A stretch of 64,000 nucleotides of DNA from Cloacibacterium normanense (GCF_003860565.1 NZ_CP034157.1:558001-622000); one strand, 5' to 3'; counted from the first letter of the stretch, positions 1-9,647 are shown. Made by a program: numbers and translations. Notes: generated by a model from the letters alone, not told the origin.

Positions 1-310
1 TTCTCCTAACATAGTATTATAACCTAGATATAGTAAAAATACATCGTTGGTGAGTTTTCCCATCCATGGAGTATAACTTACGGCAGCAGAAGAGGTATTT
101 CTACTAAACGGAAACTTAGAAGCGTTCCAAAATTGTGAAAAAGCATCTGCGCTTGTTGCTACACCTTGGTCTCCTAAACCTCCAGCTCTAGCATCTGGAG
201 AAATCCTTAAAAAAGGAGCTCCTGTAAGCACAGGATAAGTATTTTGTGCCATCGCCAAACTTCCGATTCCAATACTTAGTCCTAAAAAGAGTTTTTTTGT
301 TAATTTCATA
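1..310 (-). CDS. porV: PorV, type IX secretion outer-membrane protein (N-terminal part; gene runs off the window)
   Basis: About 103 residues are present. They start MKLTKKLFLGLSIGIG, a signal peptide ending in 'AMAQ', followed by NTYPVLTGAPFLRISPDARA, the conserved N-terminus of PorV/LptO-type barrels. In the family PorV carries secreted cargo from the translocon to the PorU sortase at the outer membrane. The gene lies about 10 bp downstream of porU on the same strand, the usual porU-porV order, so the two are probably cotranscribed. The C-terminal barrel is outside the window. Identity is based on the N-terminus plus the neighbour. Confidence 0.85.
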
Positions 311-320
311 TTTGTTTTTT

Positions 321-3300
321 CTATTTTAAAATCACTAATTTTTCTACTAAAGAGGCAGTTCCTTTACATTTTTCTTGATTTTGACTCTTTACTAAAACTT
401 TGTAAATATAAGTTCCTTTACCAACTGGAGCGCCAAAATCATCATTTCCGTCCCATTCTATAGCAGTTCTGTGTGTTCTATATCCTTCTAAAAATGGAGT
501 AGAAGTCACTGTGGTGCTGAATGTTCGTACTAATTTTCCTGTGATGGTATAGACTTGAACATTTACATCTAAAACATCATCACAATTGTGTTCAAACTGT
601 ATATACGTTTTATTGGTAAAAGGATTCGGCCAATTTAGTAATTTTTTAACAACTAAATTTTCGGCTTCAGGGTCTCTTACTACAAAGTTTAACGTTTGAG
701 TAGTCGAATTATTGTTAATGTCCCAAACTTTAAAGGTCAATTGGTGATTTCCAGGTTTTAAATTCTGGAAAGGATAGAGTACAGAGCCTTTCTGATAGTC
801 TAAGAAAGAAGCGTTAATACAGCCATTTCCTGTTCCCGGAGTATAAAAATCGTTCAGAACAGTGGTATTGATAACTTCGCCGTCAAGAACTACGGTGATG
901 TCATGACCAATTCCCGAACCTGTAGAGTTAATTCCTGTATTATCTGTTACACAAGCCAAAAGATTAGGATTAGAGTCGGTAATTCCTCCATCTACAAAAT
1001 TGGTATTGTTTAAGTACAATTGAACTTTTGGAACTTCATTATCATTAATTCCGTTTGGATTAATATCTCCAACTTTTTGTGTTTTATTATTGAAAACATC
1101 AAAAACATTATTATCTGCATAAGCCAATATTCTACCGTCTCCCACAGTATAATTGATGTCTTTTGGCATATAGAATTCTACGGTGAAAGTTCCATTGGTA
1201 ACCGTTCCAGAAGCTTTCACAATCGGGCTTCCTTCTTCGAAATAATTAAGAACTGGAGTTAAGTTTCCATCATTGTTGAGGGTTTTCTTGGCTAATTTTT
1301 TATCAAAAATATTGATGACTACTTTACCATTAAAAGTATTGTCAATCGCTCCTGATTGATTATTAACATGCCCCGTAATTTTCACAAAATCTAACGCTCT
1401 TAGTTGACCAACAACTGGTGAATCTATATTGTCTATGCTGATGAGATTTTTCGGTCTGCTGAGTTTAAGAGCGGGATCACCAAGAAGATTTATTTTCAAG
1501 TGGTTTGAATCTGTTCCGTATTCAGTTTTTGCTGCGATGAAAGCATCTCCTACTGATAAAAAGTCATTGTTGTATAGTTTAAAGAGATTTCTGGTGAACG
1601 TTTCTGTAAATAATCTTCCATAAACTACAGCAATTGCTCTAGAAGAAGTAATCATAGAATTGGCTCCACCTTGTGGTAATTTCATCAATTGTTCTCCTGC
1701 AGATGAAGTATTATGGTCATCCCAAAGTGTAAATTCACAAGTAATGGTACTGACTAAAGGAAATCTGCTGTAAGCGTTATTGTAATTATTAAAAGCTGCA
1801 ATTTCTTGAGTGGTCAAAACTCTTTCTTGCGCCCAACCGTTAATTCCTCCATGTCCGAAATAATACACATATAAACTGTTGCTCATTGCATTCGTAATGG
1901 CTTGGTTTACTTGTGGAAATCTTTGTCCACCTGCTGTACTTTGACCAGGAAAAGCATCTAAGTATAATTTTTTGATATTATATTCTGGTTTGTCTGTATT
2001 TCCTTCAAAATTATTGACTAAAACTGTGTTCATCACATCATGGAAAGTTCCTTTGAGATAAGGATTCGTACTGGTGTCTACACGACTGTCTTGGTCATCA
2101 TCTACCACGAAATTCATTTTTAGTCTCCAATCTCCAAAAGGCGAAGATTGTCCAGGAACTGCATTGTAATAAGAAAGCGTTTTATCAACTAAATTTTTTG
2201 CTTCAGCAATATTTTCTGCAGGAAGTCTTCCTACTGGAATATCTGGTAAAATAGCATAAATATAAGTGGTGTTTTGAGGAGTAGTCATCCCGAAATAGTC
2301 ATCGGTTACAAATGAAGCTTCGTAGTTTTCACTATAATCACTTTGATAACTTGGGATATAGTTTTTATTATTGGTGGTAATATTTCTATAATCAAAAGTA
2401 GTATCTCCTAAGATAAGTACATATTTTAGTGTTCCAGCTGGAGTGTTTAGTTTGGTAATAAAATCTCTAATCGCCGTTAAGTCTTGTCCACCAGAAGAAA
2501 ATTCATTGTAAATTTTCTTCACATCAGCTACTTCTACATGATAATTTTTTTGAGTTCTGTAGTAATTGGCAATTCTTTCGGCTTGTGGAGTGAAATCGCG
2601 AGTGGTAACGATGAGGTAGTCTACATTCCTCAAACCAGATAAGTCTTGATTGTCTACTTTTTCAACAAAAAGTGGCTCAAAAGACGCAGAATTTTTAAAA
2701 GCTACAAATTCATTGTTAAAATATGGAGAATTTGTAGTATATCCGAAAGAAAATTGCGCTCCTGAAGCTTTATTGACTATTTTTTTAGCGTTTGTAATGT
2801 CTGAAACATCCCAAATTTGCTCTACGTTTGTGGCGTTTTCTACCGTAAATCCGAAAGTCTCTCCAGAACCTGTAGGAATTTCAAAAACTCTGAAATTCAT
2901 CTGTGCATCATTGTATACAAGGTCTTGTTTGTATTGAACTTCGGCATAATCCAGATAATAAGCAACCAAAGGATTAGAAGATTCTAAAGTATAATCTATT
3001 TTCAGGGTAGTTCCGCTTAGATTTGACGCAGAAGTTTCCCAAGGAATTTCTTTGATTTTGATTTCTGGGGAATTACTGACTGTAAAACTGCTGCTGTTTT
3101 GTCCATTGATGCTGTAAGTAATTTTGTCATTGGCAGCATTCTTCACATAAACCGAAGATTTTATTTTTACAGTATCAGTAGGTTTAATAGCGGTTCTGGT
3201 AGTAAAAGAAACCGATTTATTGGCATTAAAAGCATCTCCCACCCAAAGTCTACCAATATTCAAGAAATTGGTTTTTTCTTCATTGATAAATTGATAGTCG

Positions 3301-4241
3301 TCATAACGCGTGTAAACTTTGGAAGATGGCGCAATATCCGAAAGAGTTACTCTTTTCCCTTCTCCTTTGTCAAAATTAATGAAGTAATAAGAGAAATTTT
3401 CATAGATGTTTACACTGTTATCGCTAATGTGAGTGAGTCTGGTTTCGTTACGTTTATATCCACTTCCGTTATTTACATTGTAAAGATTATAACCATTTGG
3501 ACCTTGAGCGTAGAAAAGTGCATAGTCATTTTCGTCCCATTTTCCATCTTCTTCACCGATAACTTGTATCGCGTTTTCTTGTAAAGCAGCATATCTGAAA
3601 TCCTGATTGAATTCTGGCAATATTAAGCCACCATTTCCATATATTCTGAAATTTTTAGGATTAATACTCGATGGATTGATGCCATTATCTCTAAGGAATT
3701 TTGTTGTGATTTTGAAAACTCCAGACTTGTCGACTTTAATTTTATAGAAATTCCCAGATTTTAAAGGATTTTCGGTAGTGCCAATTAAATCAGAAGTTCT
3801 AGAAGTTCTTTGGTTATTAACCGTTTTTTTTACCAGTTCAAAAGAGGTTAATCTATAAAGAGTATTTTTATCTTTTTTAATGGTGGCAATCACTACATTG
3901 GTGAGAAATTGTCCGTTGATGGTTTGTTTTTGACTATTAGAGTATGCAATTTCTTTAGTGGAAACATTATCAGCAATTAAACCGTATACTTCTTTAGCTG
4001 GAATTTTTTCCCAAACTAAATTTTTAATATCATATTGAGAAGATTCCTTTTCTTTTTTAGAAAAAGTGAGATAAGGAACTCCATTAATTACAGAATAATT
4101 TTCGTTTTTAAAAAATGGAAGATTGTATTGGAAGGTTCCATAATCCATTATTTTGTTTCCTTCCCATTCTATCGTAGTTTTTTGACCGAATAAATGGCTA
4201 GTAAAAAGTACAAAAAGAAGTAGTAATAAATTTTTTTTCAT
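321..4241 (-). CDS. porU: PorU, type IX secretion C25-family signal peptidase (sortase)
   Basis: A 1306-residue protein with a Sec signal peptide (MKKNLLLLLFVLFTSHLFG). In the family PorU is a gingipain-like cysteine peptidase on the outer membrane that removes C-terminal sorting domains from type IX cargo and links cargo to the surface. The peptidase region has the expected dyad: His797 in YYFGHGGINGW and Cys835 in STITCEFTLWDD. The N-terminal roughly 500 residues are beta-rich. The last 90 or so residues (WPNPFTNKT, then GKGTYIYKV) resemble a type IX C-terminal domain, as PorU itself has. Its length fits the family. It is divergent from gldJ with a 163-bp gap, an arrangement common in flavobacteria. 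Start chosen at the signal-peptide Met. Confidence 0.95.
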   Translation of the reverse strand: MKKNLLLLLFVLFTSHLFGQKTTIEWEGNKIMDYGTFQYNLPFFKNENYSVINGVPYLTFSKKEKESSQYDIKNLVWEKIPAKEVYGLIADNVSTKEIAYSNSQKQTINGQFLTNVVIATIKKDKNTLYRLTSFELVKKTVNNQRTSRTSDLIGTTENPLKSGNFYKIKVDKSGVFKITTKFLRDNGINPSSINPKNFRIYGNGGLILPEFNQDFRYAALQENAIQVIGEEDGKWDENDYALFYAQGPNGYNLYNVNNGSGYKRNETRLTHISDNSVNIYENFSYYFINFDKGEGKRVTLSDIAPSSKVYTRYDDYQFINEEKTNFLNIGRLWVGDAFNANKSVSFTTRTAIKPTDTVKIKSSVYVKNAANDKITYSINGQNSSSFTVSNSPEIKIKEIPWETSASNLSGTTLKIDYTLESSNPLVAYYLDYAEVQYKQDLVYNDAQMNFRVFEIPTGSGETFGFTVENATNVEQIWDVSDITNAKKIVNKASGAQFSFGYTTNSPYFNNEFVAFKNSASFEPLFVEKVDNQDLSGLRNVDYLIVTTRDFTPQAERIANYYRTQKNYHVEVADVKKIYNEFSSGGQDLTAIRDFITKLNTPAGTLKYVLILGDTTFDYRNITTNNKNYIPSYQSDYSENYEASFVTDDYFGMTTPQNTTYIYAILPDIPVGRLPAENIAEAKNLVDKTLSYYNAVPGQSSPFGDWRLKMNFVVDDDQDSRVDTSTNPYLKGTFHDVMNTVLVNNFEGNTDKPEYNIKKLYLDAFPGQSTAGGQRFPQVNQAITNAMSNSLYVYYFGHGGINGWAQERVLTTQEIAAFNNYNNAYSRFPLVSTITCEFTLWDDHNTSSAGEQLMKLPQGGANSMITSSRAIAVVYGRLFTETFTRNLFKLYNNDFLSVGDAFIAAKTEYGTDSNHLKINLLGDPALKLSRPKNLISIDNIDSPVVGQLRALDFVKITGHVNNQSGAIDNTFNGKVVINIFDKKLAKKTLNNDGNLTPVLNYFEEGSPIVKASGTVTNGTFTVEFYMPKDINYTVGDGRILAYADNNVFDVFNNKTQKVGDINPNGINDNEVPKVQLYLNNTNFVDGGITDSNPNLLACVTDNTGINSTGSGIGHDITVVLDGEVINTTVLNDFYTPGTGNGCINASFLDYQKGSVLYPFQNLKPGNHQLTFKVWDINNNSTTQTLNFVVRDPEAENLVVKKLLNWPNPFTNKTYIQFEHNCDDVLDVNVQVYTITGKLVRTFSTTVTSTPFLEGYRTHRTAIEWDGNDDFGAPVGKGTYIYKVLVKSQNQEKCKGTASLVEKLVILK

Positions 4242-4337
4242 AGTCTAAAATTGCGCTACAAAATAAACGAAAAAAACAAAATTTTCATATCAAACAATAA
4301 AATAAATTTTAATACGTTAAAAAAAACATAAAAATCT

Positions 4338-4345
4338 TACTTTTG
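4338..4345 (+). promoter_or_regulatory. Candidate -7 box of the gldJ promoter
   Basis: TACTTTTG matches the Bacteroidota -7 consensus TAnnTTTG. A TTA at 4317-4319 sits 18 bp upstream, in the place of the -33 TTG. The gldJ start is 59 bp downstream of the box. Prediction from consensus only. Confidence 0.45.
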
Positions 4346-4404
4346 ATGTTTGATTAATAAAATAAATTATTTTTCTTTGTAGCTCGAAATTATCTAAAAC
4401 AATT

Positions 4405-6018
4405 ATGAAAAAACTAAAGTTTATTTCATTGCTTGCACTAGGCGCAACATTGCTTCTAACCAGCTGTGGTGGAGGCGGTAACGTAAAAAGTGGAGGCGGA
4501 ACCAAAAAATTTACCAGCAAAACAGGTTGGAAGCCTAATGACACGAAAGGTTGGTTCTTTACTGGTAAAAAACAAAAACCAAAAGGATGGCCAGGAATGG
4601 TCTATGTAGACGGAGGTACTTTTACCATGGGGTTGGTAAAAGACGATGTAATGCATGATTGGAACAATACCCCAAGAAGAATGCAGGTAAGTGCATTTTT
4701 CATCGGTGAAACAGAAATCACTAACTATGAATATAGAGAATATGTAACTTGGCTTAAGTTTGTATTTCCTCCATCTGATCAAAGTTTTAAAAATATTTAT
4801 ACAGGTGCTTTACCAGACACATTAGTTTGGAATAACAAATTATCAAGAAATGATTACGCGGAAACTTATTTCCGTGCTCCTGAATATGATTACTATCCTG
4901 TAGTAGGAGTTTCTTGGCAGCAAGCTTCTAGATATTGTGATTGGTTAACGGATAGAACCAATGAAAGAGAGTTAATGAATCAAGGACTTATTGATAAAAG
5001 TTATTACGCTAATGATGGTAATAATCAAGGTCCGAATGCATTTAACTTAGACAAGTATAAAGCTAATGATCCAGAATTAGATGCTTATTTGAACAAACAA
5101 AGACAACAACAAAAATCTGGTATCAAAACTTCTAACGCAAGAATTCAAGCAGCAAATAGAAACGCAACCGCAGGTTTAGTAACTAAATTCCGTCTTCCTA
5201 CAGAAGTAGAATGGGAATATGCAGCGCTTGGTTTACAAAAAAATAGAGAATACAACAACTACCTAGGAAAAGAACCTGAAATTGAAAAACTTCGCGGAAC
5301 CAAAGGTAAAAACAGAGGAATGTACCTAGAAAACTTTAAACAAGGTAGAGGTGACTATTCTGGCGTTGGTGGTTGGAATAATGATGGTTCTCCTACAACT
5401 GCAGACGTGAGAGAATATCCATCTAATGATTTAGGAATTTATGGAATGTACGGTAACGTAGCAGAATGGACTGCGGATGTTTACAGACCAATTATAGACG
5501 AAGAAGCGAGCGATTTCAATTACTACAGAGGAAATATGCCACAGCAAACCGTGAAAAATGCTGATGGAACTTATAAAAAAGTTGATCCTAAAGATATGAA
5601 GTTCGAAAGATTAGCGGATGGTAGAGAAATCTACAAAGGCTTACCTGGAACTTATGAGAGAAAAACTGTAGAAGATCAAAGAAATTATAGAGATGGTGAT
5701 TTCATGTCTTCATTAGAAGCTGGTTATGGAAAAGAAGTAGACAGTTCTATGGCAGAATACAATATGTATAATTCTCCTAAAACTCAATTCATTGTAGATG
5801 ATAAAGGTAGAGTAATCTTGCAAAAAGATAATAAGCCTAGAACAACTAAAGTTTCTAATACGGTAAGAGTTGTAAAAGGTGGTTCTTGGATGGATACTGC
5901 ATATTGGTTAGACCCAGGACAAAGAAGATTCAAAGAAGAATCTAAATCTTTCGGATGGATTGGTTTCCGTGTAGCACAAGATGCTAGAGATACCAACAAT
6001 AAGAGAACGAAGAGATAA
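4405..6018 (+). CDS. gldJ: GldJ, gliding/type IX secretion lipoprotein
   Basis: A 537-residue lipoprotein: the signal sequence ends at LLLTSC, giving lipidated Cys21. The rest is a formylglycine-generating-enzyme/sulfatase-modifying-factor-like fold, with landmarks FTMG, FFIGETEITNYEYREYV, RLPTEVEWEYAA, YGMYGNVAEWTADVY and VVKGGSWMD near the C-terminus. In Flavobacterium johnsoniae GldJ and its relative GldK have this domain without enzymatic use and are needed for gliding and type IX secretion. The choice of GldJ over GldK rests on length and on the position between divergent porU and downstream murF, the known gldJ neighbourhood. A strong hairpin follows the stop. Confidence 0.9.
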   Translation: MKKLKFISLLALGATLLLTSCGGGGNVKSGGGTKKFTSKTGWKPNDTKGWFFTGKKQKPKGWPGMVYVDGGTFTMGLVKDDVMHDWNNTPRRMQVSAFFIGETEITNYEYREYVTWLKFVFPPSDQSFKNIYTGALPDTLVWNNKLSRNDYAETYFRAPEYDYYPVVGVSWQQASRYCDWLTDRTNERELMNQGLIDKSYYANDGNNQGPNAFNLDKYKANDPELDAYLNKQRQQQKSGIKTSNARIQAANRNATAGLVTKFRLPTEVEWEYAALGLQKNREYNNYLGKEPEIEKLRGTKGKNRGMYLENFKQGRGDYSGVGGWNNDGSPTTADVREYPSNDLGIYGMYGNVAEWTADVYRPIIDEEASDFNYYRGNMPQQTVKNADGTYKKVDPKDMKFERLADGREIYKGLPGTYERKTVEDQRNYRDGDFMSSLEAGYGKEVDSSMAEYNMYNSPKTQFIVDDKGRVILQKDNKPRTTKVSNTVRVVKGGSWMDTAYWLDPGQRRFKEESKSFGWIGFRVAQDARDTNNKRTKR

Positions 6019-6039
6019 AATTTCTTTTAAATAATTTAA

Positions 6040-6070
6040 AATCCTTTCCTTTTTTGGAAAGGATTTTTTT
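6040..6070 (+). terminator. Intrinsic terminator after gldJ
   Basis: AATCCTTTCC pairs with GGAAAGGATT across a six-T loop, followed by a T run. It lies between gldJ and murF, so murF may need its own promoter or read-through. Confidence 0.8.
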
Positions 6071-6081
6071 ATTTTTACCAC

Positions 6082-7356
6082 ATGAATATTACAGATTTTT
6101 ATGCGCTTTATTTACAAGCCAATAAAGTAACCATAGACAGCAGAAAAGTTGAAAAAAACGATATATTTTTCGCTTTTTCTGGTGATAATTTCAATGCGGC
6201 TACTTTAGCTGAAACAGCTATGGATAATGGCGCTCTTGCAGTAATTGTAGAAGATGAAAATTTTGAAAATACCGCTAGAAATATATTTTATGTAAAATCT
6301 ACTCTTGAATTTTTACAAGATTTAGCAAAACATCACAGAGCACAGTTGAGAATTCCTATTATTGCTTTAACAGGAAGTAATGGGAAAACTACGACCAAGG
6401 AAATCATTCATGCTGTTCTTTCGCAGAAATACAATACTCAATATACTTTTGGGAATCTCAATAATCATATTGGTGTTCCTTTAACCATTCTTTCCATAAA
6501 ACCAGAGCACGAAATGGCGGTGGTAGAAATGGGTGCTAATCACCAAAAAGAAATTGAATTTTTATGCACCATTGCTCAACCTAATTTTGGATATATAACC
6601 AATTTCGGGAAGGCGCATTTAGAAGGTTTCGGAGGAGTAGAAGGTGTAATCAAAGGAAAATCTGAATTGTATGATTACCTTAAATCGAATAATCAATTTG
6701 TGGTAGTGAATGAAAACGATCCGATTCAAGTTGAAAAAACAGATGGATATGATTTGGTGATTCCTTTCGGAAGAAGAGATTCTGAGTTTTATTTCGAGAA
6801 ATTTACAGAGAATAATTGCGTAGGAATTATTTATAATGAGGTAGAAGCACTTTCAAAACTTACAGGAGATTACAATTTTACCAATCTTTGTGCGGCTACC
6901 AGCTTAGGTTTGTATTTCGGTATTGATTTTAATTTAATCAAAAAAGCCATTGAAGAATACACACCAACCAACATGCGTTCGCAAATCGTGAAAAAAGGAG
7001 ACAAAACCTTGGTTTTAGACACTTACAACGCGAATCCTAGTTCTATGAAAGTTTCTCTGGAAAATTTCAATGATTTTATTGGACCTAAAACCATCATCAT
7101 TGGTGATATGTTAGAATTGGGCGAAGAAAGTGTAACAGAACATTCTCAAATTTTAGAATTGGCAAAATCCCTTAATTTTGATGAAATCATTACAGTTGGT
7201 CCACATTTTAAAGAAGTAAATACTTCTGGAGTGGCCTTTTTAACCACTCAAGATTTAATCAGTTATTTAAACGAAAATGAAGTTCATTCGCAGAACATAT
7301 TGCTGAAAGCTTCACGAGGAATCGCACTCGAAAAAGCTTTGGAATTCATTAAATAG
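6082..7356 (+). CDS. murF: MurF, UDP-MurNAc-tripeptide--D-Ala-D-Ala ligase
   Basis: A 424-residue Mur ligase that adds D-Ala-D-Ala to UDP-MurNAc-tripeptide, the last cytoplasmic step of peptidoglycan precursor synthesis. Seen: an N-terminal MurF domain with TIDSRKVEKNDIFFAF, a P-loop TGSNGKTT at residues 97-104, NLNNHIGVPLT, VVEMGANHQKEI (central domain), and the C-terminal LDTYNANPSSM and IIGDMLELGEES motifs typical of MurF. The length fits the short flavobacterial MurF type. The start lies 12 bp beyond the gldJ terminator, and linkage to gldJ is common in the phylum. Confidence 0.95.
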   Translation: MNITDFYALYLQANKVTIDSRKVEKNDIFFAFSGDNFNAATLAETAMDNGALAVIVEDENFENTARNIFYVKSTLEFLQDLAKHHRAQLRIPIIALTGSNGKTTTKEIIHAVLSQKYNTQYTFGNLNNHIGVPLTILSIKPEHEMAVVEMGANHQKEIEFLCTIAQPNFGYITNFGKAHLEGFGGVEGVIKGKSELYDYLKSNNQFVVVNENDPIQVEKTDGYDLVIPFGRRDSEFYFEKFTENNCVGIIYNEVEALSKLTGDYNFTNLCAATSLGLYFGIDFNLIKKAIEEYTPTNMRSQIVKKGDKTLVLDTYNANPSSMKVSLENFNDFIGPKTIIIGDMLELGEESVTEHSQILELAKSLNFDEIITVGPHFKEVNTSGVAFLTTQDLISYLNENEVHSQNILLKASRGIALEKALEFIK

Positions 7357-7361
7357 AAAAG

Positions 7362-7391
7362 AAAAGGTGGAAATTTAAATTTCCACCTTTT
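7362..7391. terminator. Bidirectional terminator between murF and the NUDIX gene
   Basis: A perfect 30-bp inverted repeat with AAAAGGTGGAAATTT as its left arm, T-rich on both strands, between the convergent murF and NUDIX genes. Confidence 0.85.
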
Positions 7392-8003
7392 TTATATTGC
7401 AAAAACCTCGCTCAAAATCAGTTTGATGTTTTTAAAAGTATTGGGTAAAACTTCGTCGTTAATTTCGGTTTGCGTTTTCCATTCTACTTTTGTAATTCCT
7501 TCTTCGGTTTGAGGAATCGGTTCTTTTTGACCTACATAAGTCATTTTAAACCAATGCGTGGCTTTTAGAATTCTTTCCTCTTTTCCTTGTTTTTTTTCTT
7601 TGTAAATATGGAAAGTAGTATTCACAAATTCTTGTAAAATAAGCTCTGTAAGTCCAGTTTCTTCTTCTAATTCTCTTAGCGCAGCATTTTCTAGAGATTC
7701 TTCTGGCTCTATTTTACCTTTCGGTAAATCCCATCTTCCTAATCGGTGAATGAAAAGGATTTTATTTTCTTGGTTGAAAACAATTCCACCTGCTGCTTCC
7801 ACAACTCGTAACATACCCGTCAATTCTTCCCAAATTTGCTCTAAATTCTCACCGTAAATATTAATTTCGGAGGTAGAAGTATTTTCGAGCAAATCTATGG
7901 CGATTTCCAAGGTGGTGGTTTCTTCATAAGGCAAGTTCTTCTCAATGGGAATTGGAGATTTACTGATGCTTAATCTTTTTTCATTGACAAAAACTTTATA
8001 CAT
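7392..8003 (-). CDS. NUDIX hydrolase
   Basis: 203 residues. The NUDIX box is complete: it starts at GKIEPEESLENAAL and runs into RELEEETGL, matching G-x5-E-x7-REU-x-EE-x-GU. It is preceded by AAGGIVFNQENKILFIHR and WDLPKG. About 70 N-terminal residues come before the NUDIX fold and are of unknown role. Enzymes of this family hydrolyse nucleoside diphosphates linked to another group; the substrate cannot be told from sequence. The gene is divergent from the SRPBCC gene, with overlapping promoters, and ends in a shared terminator with murF. Confidence 0.85.
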   Translation of the reverse strand: MYKVFVNEKRLSISKSPIPIEKNLPYEETTTLEIAIDLLENTSTSEINIYGENLEQIWEELTGMLRVVEAAGGIVFNQENKILFIHRLGRWDLPKGKIEPEESLENAALRELEEETGLTELILQEFVNTTFHIYKEKKQGKEERILKATHWFKMTYVGQKEPIPQTEEGITKVEWKTQTEINDEVLPNTFKNIKLILSEVFAI

Positions 8004-8006
8004 TTG
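7999..8006 (+). promoter_or_regulatory. Candidate -7 box for the SRPBCC gene
   Basis: TACATTTG matches TAnnTTTG and lies 34 bp before the ATG at 8041. It overlaps the start codon of the NUDIX gene on the other strand. Confidence 0.4.
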
Positions 8007-8024
8007 TAATTATATTAATTTTTA

Positions 8025-8032
8025 CAAAAATA
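8025..8032 (-). promoter_or_regulatory. Candidate -7 box for the NUDIX gene
   Basis: On the minus strand TATTTTTG matches TAnnTTTG, 21 bp before the NUDIX start codon. It lies inside the leader of the divergent SRPBCC gene, so the two promoters interlock. Confidence 0.4.
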
Positions 8033-8040
8033 TTAAAAAA

Positions 8041-8430
8041 ATGAATTTAGAAGGAAGAAAAGTTATAGTAAATAAATCTTCTGAGCAACTTTTTCAAATG
8101 CTTAAAAATCCTGAAGATTACAAACACTTAATGCCAGATAGTTTAACCAGTTTTGAGCACAGAGAAGATGGCTTTAAATTTGGTTTAAAAGGAATGCCAG
8201 AAGTTGCCCTTAAAATCGCTGAGTTGGTAGAAGGTCAGAAAGTAGTTTTGAAGTCTGCAAGTTCTTCATTGGATTTTTCACTTACAGGAAACATCTCTCC
8301 AGTAAACGAAAACCAAACAGAAGTTCAGTTATTATTCGATGGAAATTTTAATCCATTTATCAAAATGATGGTAGAAAAACCATTACAAAACTTCTTAAAT
8401 GCACTTACAGACAAGTTAGAGCAATTATAA
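8041..8430 (+). CDS. Small SRPBCC-fold protein
   Basis: 129 residues from the ATG in 'MNLEGRKVIVNKSSEQ'. An in-frame start further upstream at 7945 would overlap the NUDIX gene and the promoter boxes, so it was rejected. The pattern fits SRPBCC/polyketide-cyclase-like proteins: a first strand (EGRKVIVNKS), the helix EQLFQMLKNPEDYKHLMPD, alternating strands, and a long C-terminal helix (KMMVEKPLQNFLNALTDKLEQL). The fold binds hydrophobic ligands in many contexts; no ligand is predictable here. No signal peptide, so probably cytoplasmic. Confidence 0.75.
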   Translation: MNLEGRKVIVNKSSEQLFQMLKNPEDYKHLMPDSLTSFEHREDGFKFGLKGMPEVALKIAELVEGQKVVLKSASSSLDFSLTGNISPVNENQTEVQLLFDGNFNPFIKMMVEKPLQNFLNALTDKLEQL

Positions 8431-8449
8431 AAGCGTTTAAACGATAATT

Positions 8450-8484
8450 AAAAGGTTTTAGATTTCTTCTGAAACCTTTTTTTA
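8450..8484. terminator. Terminator between the SRPBCC gene and anmK
   Basis: AAAAGGTTT pairs with AAACCTTTT across a 13-base loop and is followed by T's. It sits between convergent genes and could serve both. Confidence 0.7.
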
Positions 8485-9528
8485 TACCAATATTCCGCTG
8501 CAATGATTCTCTGAACTTCCTGTTGCTGAACAAAGTACATTTACCTCATTTCTGATTCTTAAAACGCCCATAAAAGCAAAGATTAAAGCTTCTTTGAAGT
8601 TGATTATGTTTTCGTCTGGAACAATGAGTTCTGTATGAGATTTTTCTTGTATTTTTTCTAATAAATAAGTATTGAAAGTTCCGCCACCAGTTACTAAAAC
8701 AGTTTTGAGCTGATTGTCATTAAAAACTTTGGCAATTTGTTCGGCAATATGTTCGGTAAAAGTAGCGATGATATTTTCAGGAGTTTCGTCTTTTAACAAA
8801 GGAAAAACCTCTGAGTTTACAAATTCCACACCGAGTGATTTTGGAGCTGATTTTTGATAAAAGGTTAAAGCATTCAATTGCTCTAAGATTTTGAAATTAA
8901 TTGCGCCATTTCTGGCAAAATCACCGTTTTTATCATAGTTTTTGCCTAATTTTTCAGCAAAATAATTCAAAACTACATTGACTGGCGAAATATCAAAAGC
9001 AATTCTTTGATGGTTTTTCTGTAAAGAAATATTAGAAAATCCGCCCAAATTGAGACAAGCATCATATTGCGAAAATAAAAGTTCATCGCCGATGGGAACT
9101 AATGGAGCGCCATTTCCGCCCATTAAAACATCTTGACTTCTAAAATCGTAGATTACGGGCTTTTTGGTGATTAATTTTATGGCTCTTCCATCACCGATTT
9201 GTAAAGTGAATTTTCGTTGCGGTTGATGAAAAACAGTATGACCGTGAGAAGCGATAAAATCTAAATCAGTAATATTATTTTTGGAAATAAATTCTTTTGT
9301 TTTTTCGCCGAGATAGAAGCCATATTCTTTGTCTAACGCCAATAAATCTTCAGCCGAAAGTAGAATAGCATTTTGCAGCAGATTTTTCCATTCTGGATAG
9401 TAAGGAATGGTTTCGGTTTTTAGAATTTCAAATTCCCAATTGGTAATATTTTGGAATTTTGCATAGCAAATGTCTAAACCATCAAGGCTGGTTCCAGACA
9501 TTAAACCAATGGCGAAATATGTTTTCAT
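8482..9528 (-). CDS. anmK: AnmK, anhydro-N-acetylmuramic acid kinase
   Basis: 348 residues. The N-terminal GLMSGTSLDGLD is the signature of AnmK, which phosphorylates and opens 1,6-anhydro-MurNAc during cell-wall recycling. Further family blocks: ASHGHTVFHQP, LQIGDGRAI, VIYDFRSQDVLMGGNGAPLVP, LNLGGFSNIS, and VTGGGTFN near the C-terminus in the ASKHA ATPase fold. The length is close to that of other AnmK proteins. It is the last gene of a minus-strand run, 119 bp downstream of lptC. Confidence 0.93.
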   Translation of the reverse strand: MKTYFAIGLMSGTSLDGLDICYAKFQNITNWEFEILKTETIPYYPEWKNLLQNAILLSAEDLLALDKEYGFYLGEKTKEFISKNNITDLDFIASHGHTVFHQPQRKFTLQIGDGRAIKLITKKPVIYDFRSQDVLMGGNGAPLVPIGDELLFSQYDACLNLGGFSNISLQKNHQRIAFDISPVNVVLNYFAEKLGKNYDKNGDFARNGAINFKILEQLNALTFYQKSAPKSLGVEFVNSEVFPLLKDETPENIIATFTEHIAEQIAKVFNDNQLKTVLVTGGGTFNTYLLEKIQEKSHTELIVPDENIINFKEALIFAFMGVLRIRNEVNVLCSATGSSENHCSGILV

Positions 9529-9546
9529 GAATTAGAATTAATAAAC

Positions 9547-9645
9547 CACAAAAGATACAAAAGATTTCTAAGGAAAATTTCTTCAAAAGTAAAAAAAGTA
9601 AAATATAAACCTAAAACTTTATCTCTACCTCTACCTTTACCTCAA
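9547..9645. repeat. Dispersed repeat fragment and hexad run upstream of anmK
   Basis: ACCACAAAAGATACAAAAG followed by TTCAAAAGTAAAAAAAG recurs in related form at 62358-62420, ahead of gldG. A run of roughly 6-bp units (CTCTAC, CTCTAC, CTTTAC, CTCAAT, CTCAAT) at about 9622-9651 touches the lptC stop codon. Function unknown. Confidence 0.4.
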
Positions 9646-9647
9646 TC

